A stretch of DNA of 64,000 nt from Chryseobacterium mucoviscidosis. Its GTDB lineage: Bacteria > Bacteroidota > Bacteroidia > Flavobacteriales > Weeksellaceae. This document shows positions 53,287 to 63,170 of this stretch, piece after piece. The DNA is taken from NCBI RefSeq assembly GCF_002177115.1, contig NZ_MVAG01000105.1, positions 1-64,000 of the forward strand, given 5' to 3'. Position numbers and translations under genes: made by a program. Positions within the stretch are counted from its first letter, which is position 1; each line of letters begins with the position of its first letter. The notes under the pieces are model-generated. The model had not been told where the DNA came from and did no database searches. It saw nothing but the letters and a program-made list of their open reading frames with translations.

Positions 53287-55692
53287 TTATTTCTCCAGTG
53301 CAATTTCGATTACCTCTTCCATTCTGTTTACATAATGTACATTCAGGTTTTTCAGATAATCCTTTTTAATTTCTTCCACATCTTTTCTGTTGGCTTCACA
53401 AAGAATAACCTCTTTAATTCCCGCTCTTGTAGCTGCCAGAAGTTTTTCTTTAATTCCTCCCACCGGAAGAACTTTTCCTCTTAAAGTAATCTCTCCTGTC
53501 ATGGCAAGATGAGGTTTTACCTTTTTATTTTTAAATGAAGAAACCATAGAAGTCAGCATCGCAATTCCCGCAGAAGGTCCGTCTTTTGGTGTTGCGCCTT
53601 CCGGAACGTGAACGTGGATGTTTTTCTTTTCGATATCATCCTGAGAAATTCCCAGTTCGTCATGTTTCGCTTTAATATATTCCAGCGCAATGGTTGCAGA
53701 TTCTTTCATCACGGTTCCTAAATTTCCGGTCATGGATAATGATCCTTTTCCGTTGCTCAAAATACTTTCAATGAATAAAATATCTCCGCCGACACTTGTC
53801 CACGCAAGACCCGTCACAACTCCCGGAACTCCTGTGATTTCCGACAGGCTTTTCGGTCTAGGAACACCTAAAATTTCATCTACTTTTTCGATGGAGATTT
53901 TAGGATCGTATTCTTTAACCAAAGCAGTCTGTAACGCAACCCAACGCGCAATTCCTGCAATTCTTTTTTCCAGAGATCTTACGCCGCTTTCCGAAGTGTG
54001 TGCTTCGATAATATGTTTTAATTCAGCATTGCCAAGTTTGAATGATTTAGTATCCAAACCGTTTTCCTCCTGCTGTTTTTTAATTAAATGTCTTTTGGCG
54101 ATTTCAATTTTTTCCTCTAAAGTATAGCCTGCAATCTGAATGATTTCAGTCCTGTCTAACAAAGGAGTCTGAATGGTAGATAATGAATTTGCCGTTGCAA
54201 TGAACATTACTTTAGACAGATTATATCCCATTTCTAAGAAATTATCGTAGAAAGACTTATTTTGTTCAGGATCAAGGACTTCTAAAAGTGCGGAACTTGG
54301 GTCACCATGCAATCCCTGTCCGATTTTATCCATTTCATCCAGAACAATCACCGGATTGGAAGTTCCGGATTTCTTAATAGACTGAAGAATTCTTCCCGCC
54401 ATTGCACCAATGTAGGTTTTTCTGTGACCGCGGATTTCACTTTCATCGTGAAGTCCGCCCAGAGAAAGTCTTACATATTTTCTTCCCAGTGCATCAGCAA
54501 CAGATTTTCCCAGTGACGTTTTACCGACTCCGGGAGGCCCGACAAGCAAAAGAATAGGGGATTTCATGTTGTTTTTAAGCTTTAAAACAGCCATATGCTC
54601 CAGAATTCTTTTCTTGATATCTTCTAAACCGAAATGGGCTTTATCTAAAATTTTCTCCGCTTTGGCAATATCAAAAACATCTTTGGTATAGGTTTCCCAA
54701 GGAAGATCCGTAAAGAAATCCAGGTAATTTCTCTGAACATTGTAATCCGGCGAATTAGGATTCTGACGCTGCAAACGGTTGATTTCCTTCTGGAAATGTT
54801 CTTCTACTTCATCGCTCCATTTTTTTTCTCTCGCCTTTTTAATAAGATCCTCTACATCACCTTCTGTACCGCCTCCCAATTCTTCCTGAATCGTTCTGAT
54901 CTGCTGGTTCAGGAAATATTCTCTCTGCTGTTTATCAAGATCCTTCGAAGTTTTCTGATGGATCTGGTTTCTCAGTTCCAGCTTTCTGAAATCCTCATGC
55001 ATCATTTCGTAGCACTTGTTGGCTCTTTCCATCAGATTCTTTTCTTCCAGAAGCTTTTGCTTGTCAGAAGAAGGGAAATTGGCATTTGTGCAAATGAAAT
55101 TCAACAGGTCATCATTGTTGTTGATGTTTTTGATGGCAAAATTCGCAGCATTCGGAATCTTAGGATCCAGCTCAATGATTTTCAGGGCAAGATCTTTTAC
55201 ATTTTCCAGTAAAGCTTCGTATTCTTCCTTGTTTTTAGGCTTAGAATCCTTTAATTTTGATATTTCTGCTTTAAAATAAGGCTGTTTTTCAACCACTTTC
55301 TTAATTTTGAATCGGTGGAAACCTTTCGTAATCGCAGTAATATTTCCTTCCGGAAGTTTAATGATTTTAATAATCTTTGCTAAAGTCCCAATCTGGTATA
55401 AATCTTTTTCGGCAGGCTGCTCAAGATCAGAATTTTTCTGGCTTACGATTCCTATAAAATCGCCATTTTTCTGCGCTTCTTCCAGTAATTGGATGGACGC
55501 TTTTCTTCCCGCAGTAATTGGGATCACAACGTTGGGGAACATCACCATATTTCTTACAGGAAGGATTGGGAATATCTTTTGCTCCGAATTTTGTTCTGTT
55601 TCCGCAAGGTCATCAATGTTGATTTCCTGAGCTACAATATCAAATCCGTCGCTTATCATTTCTTCTAAACTAATATCTTCAAATTCTGTCAT
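53287..55692 (-). CDS. lon: ATP-dependent protease La (Lon)
   Basis: 801 residues, full length. N-terminal substrate domain (about 40-240), AAA+ domain with Walker [14 protein letters not shown] and Walker [11 protein letters not shown], and C-terminal protease domain with the catalytic serine in [10 protein letters not shown] and lysine in [10 protein letters not shown]. Degrades misfolded and regulatory proteins in the cytoplasm. Single gene, divergent from ppiD. Confidence 0.97.
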   Translation of the reverse strand: MTEFEDISLEEMISDGFDIVAQEINIDDLAETEQNSEQKIFPILPVRNMVMFPNVVIPITAGRKASIQLLEEAQKNGDFIGIVSQKNSDLEQPAEKDLYQIGTLAKIIKIIKLPEGNITAITKGFHRFKIKKVVEKQPYFKAEISKLKDSKPKNKEEYEALLENVKDLALKIIELDPKIPNAANFAIKNINNNDDLLNFICTNANFPSSDKQKLLEEKNLMERANKCYEMMHEDFRKLELRNQIHQKTSKDLDKQQREYFLNQQIRTIQEELGGGTEGDVEDLIKKAREKKWSDEVEEHFQKEINRLQRQNPNSPDYNVQRNYLDFFTDLPWETYTKDVFDIAKAEKILDKAHFGLEDIKKRILEHMAVLKLKNNMKSPILLLVGPPGVGKTSLGKSVADALGRKYVRLSLGGLHDESEIRGHRKTYIGAMAGRILQSIKKSGTSNPVIVLDEMDKIGQGLHGDPSSALLEVLDPEQNKSFYDNFLEMGYNLSKVMFIATANSLSTIQTPLLDRTEIIQIAGYTLEEKIEIAKRHLIKKQQEENGLDTKSFKLGNAELKHIIEAHTSESGVRSLEKRIAGIARWVALQTALVKEYDPKISIEKVDEILGVPRPKSLSEITGVPGVVTGLAWTSVGGDILFIESILSNGKGSLSMTGNLGTVMKESATIALEYIKAKHDELGISQDDIEKKNIHVHVPEGATPKDGPSAGIAMLTSMVSSFKNKKVKPHLAMTGEITLRGKVLPVGGIKEKLLAATRAGIKEVILCEANRKDVEEIKKDYLKNLNVHYVNRMEEVIEIALEK

Positions 55693-55950
55693 AGTAAATC
55701 GAATGACAAATTGTCATTATCGTTTTAATTCGTTAACGTGAAATTTCATAATATGTTTTGAAAAGGCAGTCCATATTATGTGTGCTTAAAATGCACAAGA
55801 CTTATGCCATTTGTTTTTTACTAAAAAATACGGTCAAAATTTCCTTTTTATAAAAATTAAATTTTAAAAATTAAAATAAAGGTCTTGTATTTCCGTAATT
55901 TCTTAAAAATGTGTATTTTCGCAAACTGATAAAAAACTATAATTTATATA

Positions 55951-58098
55951 ATGGCAATTTTAGGACAAATTAGGAGTAGACCTTGGCTTTTGATGGGAGT
56001 AATTGCACTGGCGCTTTTGGCGTTCCTTGTAAACCCCGACAGTATTGATAAGGTTTTTGGTAAAAATCCTGATGTTTTAGGAAAAGTGAATGGTGAGAAA
56101 ATTACCCGTGAAGAGTTTAACGATCAACTTTTCGTACTGCAACAACAGGCTGAACAGCAAGGTCAACCAAAAAATGGTCTTGAAGAGCAGGCTTGGCAAT
56201 TGCTTGTGCAATCGAAGCTGATTAAACAGCAATTCGAGAAAATGGGCTTCGAAATGACGGACGATTACTTCTGGAATCAGATCCAGTACGATAAGATGTT
56301 TGCACAGCAGAAGCAGTTTTTTGATGAAAAAGGCAATTTCAAGACGCAGGAGCTTAAAAAACAGATAGAAGATATGAAAGCTGCTTCGCCGGAAGGTTAC
56401 AACCAGTGGTTGAAAACCAGAAAATCGATCGAATACAGATTGATGGCGAGACAGGTATTTGCTAATGTTTCTACAGGAATCACTACAGGTAAAAAAGAAG
56501 CGGAAGAGTTGATGAGAGAAAGAGATCAGTTAGCTGATATCGATTTCGTAAAAGTAGATTATGCAGCTTATCTTCAAAAAAACAACATTAAAGTTACCAC
56601 TGAAGATTTAGCAAATTATATCAAGCAGCATCCGATAATGTTCAAAGCGGAAGAAAGCAGAAATATAGGAATCGTTTATTTCCCTTCTCAGCCAAGTCCT
56701 GCAGATGATGCGGCGGCTCAGAAAGAAATCAATAAATTATTCTCTGTAGGAAGCGATGCAAGCGGAGGTTCTGAAAACTTCCAGAATACAAAGAATGACT
56801 CTATGTTTATCATGGCGAATTCTGATATGCCTTTCAATCCACAGTATCTGAAGCCAAATCAATTGCCTCAGACGATTCAGGCGCAGCTTCCGACAGCAGC
56901 GATCGGTCAGACTTTTGGTCCGTACAAAGAGCAGAATTTTTATGTAGTTTCTAAACTTTTAGATAAAAAGACTTCAGATTCTACATTATCAAGACATATT
57001 TTAATTGCTTTTAAAGGAAGTCCTGCGGGAGAAGGTGTTACAAGATCCAAAGAACAGGCTAAAAAGTTAGCAGATTCTATCGGAGCAATTGTAAAAGCAA
57101 ATCCGGGGAAATTTACAGAATTCCTTAAATTATCAAACGATCCAAGTTCTGCTGCACAAGGCGGGAGCTTAGGATGGACAACTCCTGAAACGCCTTTCGT
57201 TCCTGAATTCTTAAAATATCTGTCTGAAAACCCTAAAGGTGCGACAGGTGTTGTAGAAACACAGTTCGGGTATCATATCATCAATATTGAAGATAAAAAA
57301 CCGGGAGCAATGGCTTACAAAGTGGCAAACTTGGTAAAAGCAATTAAACCTTCTGATGCTACGGAAGCAGAAGTAAACAAAAAAGCAAGCAGATTCGTTC
57401 AGCAGGTTCAGGGGAAATCTTTCAACGATTTCGTGAATATTGCTAAAAAAGCAAACTATCAGTTCTCTAATCCTAAACAGGCGAAGAGATTCGACGGACA
57501 GCTTCAGGGATTAGGAACAGACAAAGATCCGGAAATCCTTGCATGGGCTTTTGATAAGAAAAGAGAAAAAGGAGATACTGAATTATTTACAGTAGACGGA
57601 ACAGGAGATAAAATTGTAGTTTACTTAAACGGGAAGCAGGAAAAAGGAACTGCAGATCCTGAATCTGTAAGAGATCAGATTGAAGTAGTGGTTAAAAATA
57701 AACTGGCTGCAAAACAGATTTCAGAGAAAATCGGGAAAGCAGGAAATTTAGATCAGATCGCTAAACAATTCGGAACTACAAAACAATCTGCACAGGTTAA
57801 CTTATTAAATCCTTCAGTAGCAGGTTCTATGGAGCCAAAAGTTGCCGGAGCAGCATTCGGAGTGAAGAAAGGACAGCTTTCTAAGCCGGTTGAAGGAGGA
57901 ACAGGAGTTTATGTTCTTATTAAAAAGAATGAGATCACAAACAAACAGCCCGGAGATCTTAAACAGTTTACAGAATCTGTTACCCAGAGAAACGGCGGAA
58001 TGTTCGGGCAGGCTTGGTTAAAGAGCTTACAGGACAATTCGGATATCGAAGATTACAGAATCGAGATCTGGAATAAGCTAGGTTCTCAGCAACAATAA
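55951..58098 (+). CDS. ppiD: PpiD-like membrane-anchored peptidyl-prolyl isomerase
   Basis: 715 residues. One N-terminal span (about 11-29), SurA/PpiD N-domain (ITREEFNDQLFVLQQQAEQQ), a parvulin rotamase domain (about 345-455: SRHILIAFKGSP, GSLGWTTPETPFVPEF, TGVVETQFGYHIINI) and a second chaperone region. Assists folding of exported proteins at the periplasmic face. Single gene with a strong terminator. Confidence 0.92.
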   Translation: MAILGQIRSRPWLLMGVIALALLAFLVNPDSIDKVFGKNPDVLGKVNGEKITREEFNDQLFVLQQQAEQQGQPKNGLEEQAWQLLVQSKLIKQQFEKMGFEMTDDYFWNQIQYDKMFAQQKQFFDEKGNFKTQELKKQIEDMKAASPEGYNQWLKTRKSIEYRLMARQVFANVSTGITTGKKEAEELMRERDQLADIDFVKVDYAAYLQKNNIKVTTEDLANYIKQHPIMFKAEESRNIGIVYFPSQPSPADDAAAQKEINKLFSVGSDASGGSENFQNTKNDSMFIMANSDMPFNPQYLKPNQLPQTIQAQLPTAAIGQTFGPYKEQNFYVVSKLLDKKTSDSTLSRHILIAFKGSPAGEGVTRSKEQAKKLADSIGAIVKANPGKFTEFLKLSNDPSSAAQGGSLGWTTPETPFVPEFLKYLSENPKGATGVVETQFGYHIINIEDKKPGAMAYKVANLVKAIKPSDATEAEVNKKASRFVQQVQGKSFNDFVNIAKKANYQFSNPKQAKRFDGQLQGLGTDKDPEILAWAFDKKREKGDTELFTVDGTGDKIVVYLNGKQEKGTADPESVRDQIEVVVKNKLAAKQISEKIGKAGNLDQIAKQFGTTKQSAQVNLLNPSVAGSMEPKVAGAAFGVKKGQLSKPVEGGTGVYVLIKKNEITNKQPGDLKQFTESVTQRNGGMFGQAWLKSLQDNSDIEDYRIEIWNKLGSQQQ

Positions 58099-58119
58099 AA
58101 ATAATTTTTCAGATAGATA

Positions 58120-58149
58120 AAAAGCGGCAAAGTTTTTGCCGCTTTTTTT
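58120..58149 (+). terminator. Terminator after ppiD
   Basis: 12-bp stem AAAAGCGGCAAA / TTTGCCGCTTTT (58120-58131 with 58135-58146) and T-run. Confidence 0.92.
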
Positions 58150-58194
58150 GTGTGTAACGCAGAGCAATAGAGAAAAACATTCATTTAAATGTAG

Positions 58195-58202
58195 TATATT
58201 TG
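58195..58202 (+). promoter_or_regulatory. -7 element before the MCE gene
   Basis: TATATTTG, 22 nt before the GTG start at 58225; no clear TTG upstream. Confidence 0.5.
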
Positions 58203-58224
58203 CTCATTAGAAAAAATTTAGCAA

Positions 58225-59175
58225 GTGAAGTTCAGTAAAGAATTAAAAGCTGGTGTGATCGCACTATTGGCCATTGTCGGCTTTGTGGTGCTTTTTCAAT
58301 TTATGAAAGGCAGAAGCCTTTTTACTACCGATAATATATTTTACGCACAATATGATAACGTCGAGGGATTGGCACAATCTTCCCCTGTTTCCATTAATGG
58401 ATTAAAGGTAGGACAGGTTGATAAAATCATTCCTCATACATCTAAGGACGGTAAAATCGATTTTCTTGTAAAAATTACGGTTGATAACAATTTTGAGTTC
58501 TCAAAAAATTCAACATTGGAAATTTTTGAACCGAGTTTAATGGGAGGAAAAGAAATGAGAATTAACCTGATGTACGGAGGTCCAACGGCAAAAGACGGAG
58601 ATACTTTAAGAGGGGCATTTAAATTAGGAACTTTAGGAAGCCTTTCTTCACAGGTAGGTCCTGTAAAAGATCAATTACAGGTTGTTTTACACAGAGTAGA
58701 CTCTCTGATGACGAATGCCAATCAGCTTGTAGATGCGCAAAACAGACAGGAAATTAAATTATTACTGGCTAATCTTAACAAAACCGTTGCCGCTTTACAG
58801 ACTACGGCAGGAAGCGTAAATTCCTTAGTGGGTCACAACGATCCTAAACTTCAGAAAGTATTGGATGATGCAAGTCTTACAATGCAGAGCGGAAAAGTTA
58901 CTTTGGATAAGTACGGAAATCTTGCAGAAAGCATCGATACTAAAAAACTGAATGCAACCATCGCTAATTTAGATGCAACAGTAGGACAGTTAAATAATGT
59001 GGTTTCAGGAATCGACAGAGGAGAAGGAAGTTTAGGGAAAATCATGAAAGACGATCAGCTTTACAATAACCTGAATGCCGCTTCAAACAATCTTAATTCT
59101 TTGATCGAAGATTTGAAAGCGCACCCAAAAAAATATGTTAACTTCTCCGTTTTCGGAAAAAATAATAAAGACTAA
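58225..59175 (+). CDS. mlaD: MCE-domain (MlaD-like) lipid-transport protein
   Basis: 316 residues with a GTG start. One N-terminal span (about 7-25, IALLAIVGFVVLFQFMKGRS), MCE domain (about 38-118: YDNVEGLAQSSPVSINGLKVGQVDKI, PSLMGGKEMRI) and a long helical region to the end. Substrate-binding part of Mla-type lipid transport; the ATPase and permease are encoded at 40488-42055. First of a three-gene set with the Fe-S pair (11-nt gap). Confidence 0.9.
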   Translation: MKFSKELKAGVIALLAIVGFVVLFQFMKGRSLFTTDNIFYAQYDNVEGLAQSSPVSINGLKVGQVDKIIPHTSKDGKIDFLVKITVDNNFEFSKNSTLEIFEPSLMGGKEMRINLMYGGPTAKDGDTLRGAFKLGTLGSLSSQVGPVKDQLQVVLHRVDSLMTNANQLVDAQNRQEIKLLLANLNKTVAALQTTAGSVNSLVGHNDPKLQKVLDDASLTMQSGKVTLDKYGNLAESIDTKKLNATIANLDATVGQLNNVVSGIDRGEGSLGKIMKDDQLYNNLNAASNNLNSLIEDLKAHPKKYVNFSVFGKNNKD

Positions 59176-59186
59176 TTTTTTAAACC

Positions 59187-60524
59187 ATGCATTATATCCC
59201 TAATATTATTTTTCTGATTTTATTAATTGCAGGTTTTGGACTTTTTGTAAAAAGTCTGCAGAAGATATATAGAAACATCAGATTAGGACGTGAGATCAAT
59301 CGCAGCGACAGAAGAGGAGAAAGATGGGCAACAATGGCAACTGTTGCAATGGGGCAGAGTAAGATGACAAAACGTCCTGTAGCCGGAATTTTACACCTTT
59401 TTGTGTATGTAGGCTTCATCATCATCAATATCGAGCTTATTGAAATTGTGGTGGATGGAATCTTCGGAACGCACAGGTTTTTATCAACCATTTTAGGAAA
59501 CACCGTTTATGGTTTCTTTACCGCTACTTTAGAAGTTTTAGCACTTTTAGTAGTAATTGGCGTTGTGATATTTTTTATCCGTAGAAATTTTTACGGAGTA
59601 AAAAGATTAACGATGAAAGAGCTTTTAGGCTGGCCAAAAGAAGATGCAAACTGGATTCTGATTATCGAATTTGCTTTAATGATGGCTTTCTTCACCATGA
59701 ACGCTTCAGACTTTATTCTTCAGTCAAATGGTTACGATCATTTTGTAAAAGTAGGATCTTTCCCGATCAGCGAAATGATTTTCGTTCCGTTTCTTCAGGT
59801 TTTCAGTTTTGATAACGGATTCTTATTCGGTGTTGAAAGAACAGCTTGGTGGTTCCATTTTGTAGGGATATTATTCTTCATGAATTATCTTTATTATTCA
59901 AAACATTTACACATCATTCTTGCTTTTCCGAGCACCTGGTATGCAAACCTTGAAGAAAAAGGAAAATTCAATAATCTTGAATCTGTAACGAAAGAAATTA
60001 AACTGATGATGGATCCGAATGCAGATCCTTACGCAGCTCCGGCAGAAGGAGAGGCAGAAACTCCTGCAAAATTCGGAGCAGAAGATATTTTCGATCTTAA
60101 TCAGGTTCAGCTGTTAAATGCCTATTCATGTACAGAATGCGGTCGTTGTACTGCAGTTTGTCCGGCAAATATTACCGGCAAAAAATTGTCTCCGAGAGCC
60201 ATTTTAATGAAGACAAGAGACCGTCTTGAAGAAGTCGGCAAAAACATTGATAAAAACGGAAAGTTTGTAGACGACGGAAAAAAACTGTTGAACGACTACA
60301 TCACCAAAGAAGAATTATGGGCTTGTACAACCTGTAACGCATGTACAGAAGCTTGTCCTGTATTGCTAGATCCGCTTTCTATCATCTTCGAAATGAGAAG
60401 ATTCTTAGTAATGGAACAGTCTGCTGCACCACAAGAACTGAATCTTATGATGACGAATGTAGAAAACAACGCTGCACCTTGGCAATACAATCAGGCAGAC
60501 CGTCTGAACTGGGCAAATGACTAA
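59187..60524 (+). CDS. Membrane protein with two [4Fe-4S] clusters, EMO/HdrC-like part
   Basis: 445 residues. Five spans in the first 260 residues with histidines placed as in NarI-like heme b proteins, then a ferredoxin domain with two cluster motifs: C315-x2-C318-x2-C321-x3-C325P and C380-x2-C383-x2-C386-x3-C390P. With the next gene it makes up the parts of ETF:menaquinone oxidoreductases (EMO/EtfD: membrane domain, ferredoxin domain, CCG domain), here split in two. That role is inferred; the acyl-CoA dehydrogenase at 50128 would feed such a chain. Confidence 0.85.
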   Translation: MHYIPNIIFLILLIAGFGLFVKSLQKIYRNIRLGREINRSDRRGERWATMATVAMGQSKMTKRPVAGILHLFVYVGFIIINIELIEIVVDGIFGTHRFLSTILGNTVYGFFTATLEVLALLVVIGVVIFFIRRNFYGVKRLTMKELLGWPKEDANWILIIEFALMMAFFTMNASDFILQSNGYDHFVKVGSFPISEMIFVPFLQVFSFDNGFLFGVERTAWWFHFVGILFFMNYLYYSKHLHIILAFPSTWYANLEEKGKFNNLESVTKEIKLMMDPNADPYAAPAEGEAETPAKFGAEDIFDLNQVQLLNAYSCTECGRCTAVCPANITGKKLSPRAILMKTRDRLEEVGKNIDKNGKFVDDGKKLLNDYITKEELWACTTCNACTEACPVLLDPLSIIFEMRRFLVMEQSAAPQELNLMMTNVENNAAPWQYNQADRLNWAND

Positions 60525-60547
60525 TTAATCAATTATGCAATTTGAAG

Positions 60548-60602
60548 ATTTGAAAATGGATTAATGCATTTTCAAATTTCCAAATTCTCACATTTTCAAA
60601 TT
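60548..60602. repeat. Short inverted repeat between the two Fe-S genes
   Basis: ATTTGAAAATG (60548-60558) and CATTTTCAAAT (60567-60577) are exact reverse complements, and CATTTTCAAATTG recurs at 60590-60602. A spacer repeat, possibly a processing hairpin. Confidence 0.6.
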
Positions 60603-60609
60603 GACAACA

Positions 60610-61395
60610 ATGGATTTCAATATAAAAACAATGGCAGAATATGCTGCCGAAGGAAAATCGCCTGAAGTTTTATTTTGGGTAGGTTGTGCCGGAAGTTTCG
60701 ACGACCGCGCTAAAAAAATTACGAAAGCATTTTGCAAAATTTTAAATAAAATAGGCGTTGAATTCGCGGTACTTGGGCAGGAAGAAAGCTGTACAGGAGA
60801 TCCCGCAAAACGTGCCGGAAATGAATTCGTTTTTCAGATGATGGCTTTAACTAATATCGAAATTCTGAACGCTTACGAAGTAAAAAGAATCGTTACGGCT
60901 TGTCCGCACTGCTTTAATACACTTAAAAATGAATATCCGAATTTAGGCGGAAATTATGAAGTAATGCACCATACCCAATTCCTTAAAAAATTAATGGAAG
61001 AAGGGCGTCTAAAAATTGAAGGCGGCGCATTCAGCGGTAAAAAGATTACCTTCCATGATCCTTGCTATCTTGGAAGAGCCAATGAAGAATATGAAGCACC
61101 TAGACTTTTACTGGAAAAACTGGATGCCGAACTGGTAGAAATGAAACGTTGTAAGACGAATGGTCTTTGCTGTGGAGCAGGAGGAGCACAGATGTTTAAA
61201 GAACCTGAGAAAGGAAAAAAAGACATCAATATCGAAAGAACTGAAGAAGCTCTGTCTTTCGAGCCTAAAGTGATTGCAACAGGATGTCCTTTCTGTAATA
61301 CGATGATGACGGACGGTGTGAAACACTTCAATAAAAATGATGAAGTTGCCGTGAAAGATATTGTAGAACTTTTAGCGGAAGCTGAAGATTTGTAA
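60610..61395 (+). CDS. CCG-domain Fe-S protein (HdrB/EtfD-like part)
   Basis: 261 residues from the ATG at 60610; the frame opens at 60601 with TTG. Two cysteine-rich CCG domains: GCAGSFDDRAKK, VTACPHCFNTL, HDPCYLGRANEEYE, GLCCGAGGAQ and ATGCPFCNTMM, the ligands of a non-cubane or paired [4Fe-4S] site as in HdrB. Works with the membrane Fe-S protein 85 nt upstream; see there for the proposed role. Ends with a terminator. Confidence 0.85.
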   Translation: MDFNIKTMAEYAAEGKSPEVLFWVGCAGSFDDRAKKITKAFCKILNKIGVEFAVLGQEESCTGDPAKRAGNEFVFQMMALTNIEILNAYEVKRIVTACPHCFNTLKNEYPNLGGNYEVMHHTQFLKKLMEEGRLKIEGGAFSGKKITFHDPCYLGRANEEYEAPRLLLEKLDAELVEMKRCKTNGLCCGAGGAQMFKEPEKGKKDINIERTEEALSFEPKVIATGCPFCNTMMTDGVKHFNKNDEVAVKDIVELLAEAEDL

Positions 61396-61416
61396 GAATA
61401 TTTCTAAAAATATAAG

Positions 61417-61441
61417 ACTCAGGATTTTTCCTGAGTTTTTT
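61417..61441 (+). terminator. Terminator after the Fe-S pair
   Basis: Stem ACTCAGGA / TCCTGAGT (61417-61424 with 61429-61436) and TTTTT. Confidence 0.88.
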
Positions 61442-61516
61442 GTTTGGTGAGAATTCCACCTTGTCGGATTATGGTGTGAAGAAAAAATTGTAATTTTACC
61501 TTTTAAATTGATCAAA

Positions 61517-62005
61517 ATGAAGATTGAAGAATCTAATATTGTAGAAGCAAACGACTACAGAGTAATAATATATCCTGCCTCAAGACCTTTTGAAACAAAA
61601 GAAGCCAAACAGATCACAGAGAAACTTTTTGATTTTCTGGCGACTTGGGCAGCACACGGAAAACCGCTTTCCTCATCTTTTAAAATTGAAAAAAATCAGT
61701 TTATCATCATCTGTGTGGATGAAGAGAAAGAAATGGCTTCAGGGTGCAGTATTGATGCGCTTGGGAAAGTAATGAGAGAAATTGATGAAGAATATCAATT
61801 GGGATTATTCGACAGAATGAAAGCGAGTTTTATAGAAAACGGTGAAGTAAAAACCTTAAAGTTGAATGATTTTAAATCAAAAGTAAGAAACGGAGAAATT
61901 GCTAAAGACATTCAGGTTTTTGATTTTTCTAAAAATACCTATCTCGAATTTATAGGGAATTTTCTTTTGCCATTCGATAGAAGCTGGGCGGCTTCTATAA
62001 AGTAA
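61517..62005 (+). CDS. Conserved cytoplasmic protein, often mislabelled ABC transporter ATPase
   Basis: 162 residues from the ATG at 61517. No Walker A or B motif is present, so the ATPase name given to relatives in this group is not supported. Motif-like blocks: YPASRPFETKEAKQITEKLFDFL, WAAHGKPLSSSFKIEKN and FIIICVDEEKEMASGCSIDALGKVMREID. 6 nt before the glycosyltransferase, so possibly cotranscribed. Function unknown. Confidence 0.75.
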   Translation: MKIEESNIVEANDYRVIIYPASRPFETKEAKQITEKLFDFLATWAAHGKPLSSSFKIEKNQFIIICVDEEKEMASGCSIDALGKVMREIDEEYQLGLFDRMKASFIENGEVKTLKLNDFKSKVRNGEIAKDIQVFDFSKNTYLEFIGNFLLPFDRSWAASIK

Positions 62006-62011
62006 TAATTC

Positions 62012-63124
62012 ATGCAGGTCCTTTTTATTTCATCATGGTTTCCAAATAAATTAGAGCCTACCAACGGAAATTTTGTACAGCGGCATGCAGAAGCGGTCTC
62101 TTTATTGCACGATGTAGAAATTTTACACGCAATAGGCGATTCTGGACAGAAGGAAAGCTATATTTTCGATCAAAATCATATTAATGGAGTAAAGACGATT
62201 GTAGTTTATTATAAGAAGTCTAAAAATCCTGCATTAAATTTTTTAAGAAGATTTCGGGCGTATAAATTGGGTTTTTCACAAATCAAGAAACCGGATTTGA
62301 TACACGCCAATATTTTGGATAAATCTATGATATTTGCGGTTTATTTAAAAAAAAAATATCAAATTCCTTTTGTTATAACAGAGCACTGGTCTTTATTTCT
62401 TGAAATCAACAGAAACAGACTCTCATTTTCAACGTTATCTGTTGCCCGATTTATTGCAAAAAAAGCTTCATTTATTTTTCCGGTAAGTGAAAATTTAATG
62501 AATAACTTAAAACAGCTTAAGATAGGAAAAGAATTCAAAGTTGTTGGAAATGTAGTAGATACGAGTCGTTTTAAACCGACAATAAAGTATTCGGATGTTT
62601 TCAGATTTCTTCATATATCCAATCTTATTCCGTTAAAAAATCCGGATATTATTATAAAAACGGCAATCCGGCTTAGAAGTGAATTTCAGAATTTTAAATT
62701 AGAGATTGGAGGCGACGGAGACATTGAAAGATTAAACAAAATCATACAAGAAAATAAGGCGGAAGATTTCATAACAACATTCGGTGAACTTTCTCATGAA
62801 GAAGTTGCTGTAAAAATGAGGAAGAGCGATTGTTTTGTATTGTTCAGCGAATATGAAAATTTACCCTGTGTACTTCTTGAGTCCATTTCTGCGGGAGTAC
62901 AGGTAATATCAACTCGTGTAGGAGGTGTATCGGAGATTGTTAAAAACAATTGCGGAATCATCATTGGAAAAACTGAAGAAGAATTATATACCGCGATGAA
63001 GAGTGTTTTAAGCGGAACCTATAAACCGGATTCTCCGACGGAACTTCACCAATACATTGTAGACAATTTTTCTATGTGGAAAATAGCAGAAAAATTCGAT
63101 GAGATTTACAAAAAAGTGGTTTAA
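62012..63124 (+). CDS. Family 4 glycosyltransferase
   Basis: 370 residues, GT-B fold. N-terminal domain SSWFPNKLEPTNGNFVQRHAEAV, C-terminal donor domain LHISNLIPLKNPDIIIKTA and FVLFSEYENLPCVLLESISAGVQVISTRVGGVSEIV (the E-x7-E type nucleotide-sugar site). Adds a sugar to a surface polysaccharide; opens a polysaccharide locus that continues beyond the window. Starts 6 nt after the previous gene. Confidence 0.92.
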   Translation: MQVLFISSWFPNKLEPTNGNFVQRHAEAVSLLHDVEILHAIGDSGQKESYIFDQNHINGVKTIVVYYKKSKNPALNFLRRFRAYKLGFSQIKKPDLIHANILDKSMIFAVYLKKKYQIPFVITEHWSLFLEINRNRLSFSTLSVARFIAKKASFIFPVSENLMNNLKQLKIGKEFKVVGNVVDTSRFKPTIKYSDVFRFLHISNLIPLKNPDIIIKTAIRLRSEFQNFKLEIGGDGDIERLNKIIQENKAEDFITTFGELSHEEVAVKMRKSDCFVLFSEYENLPCVLLESISAGVQVISTRVGGVSEIVKNNCGIIIGKTEEELYTAMKSVLSGTYKPDSPTELHQYIVDNFSMWKIAEKFDEIYKKVV

Positions 63125-63170
63125 ATTATTTTTAATTTAAAAAGCATAAATTTTCAGCCACAAATTTAAA

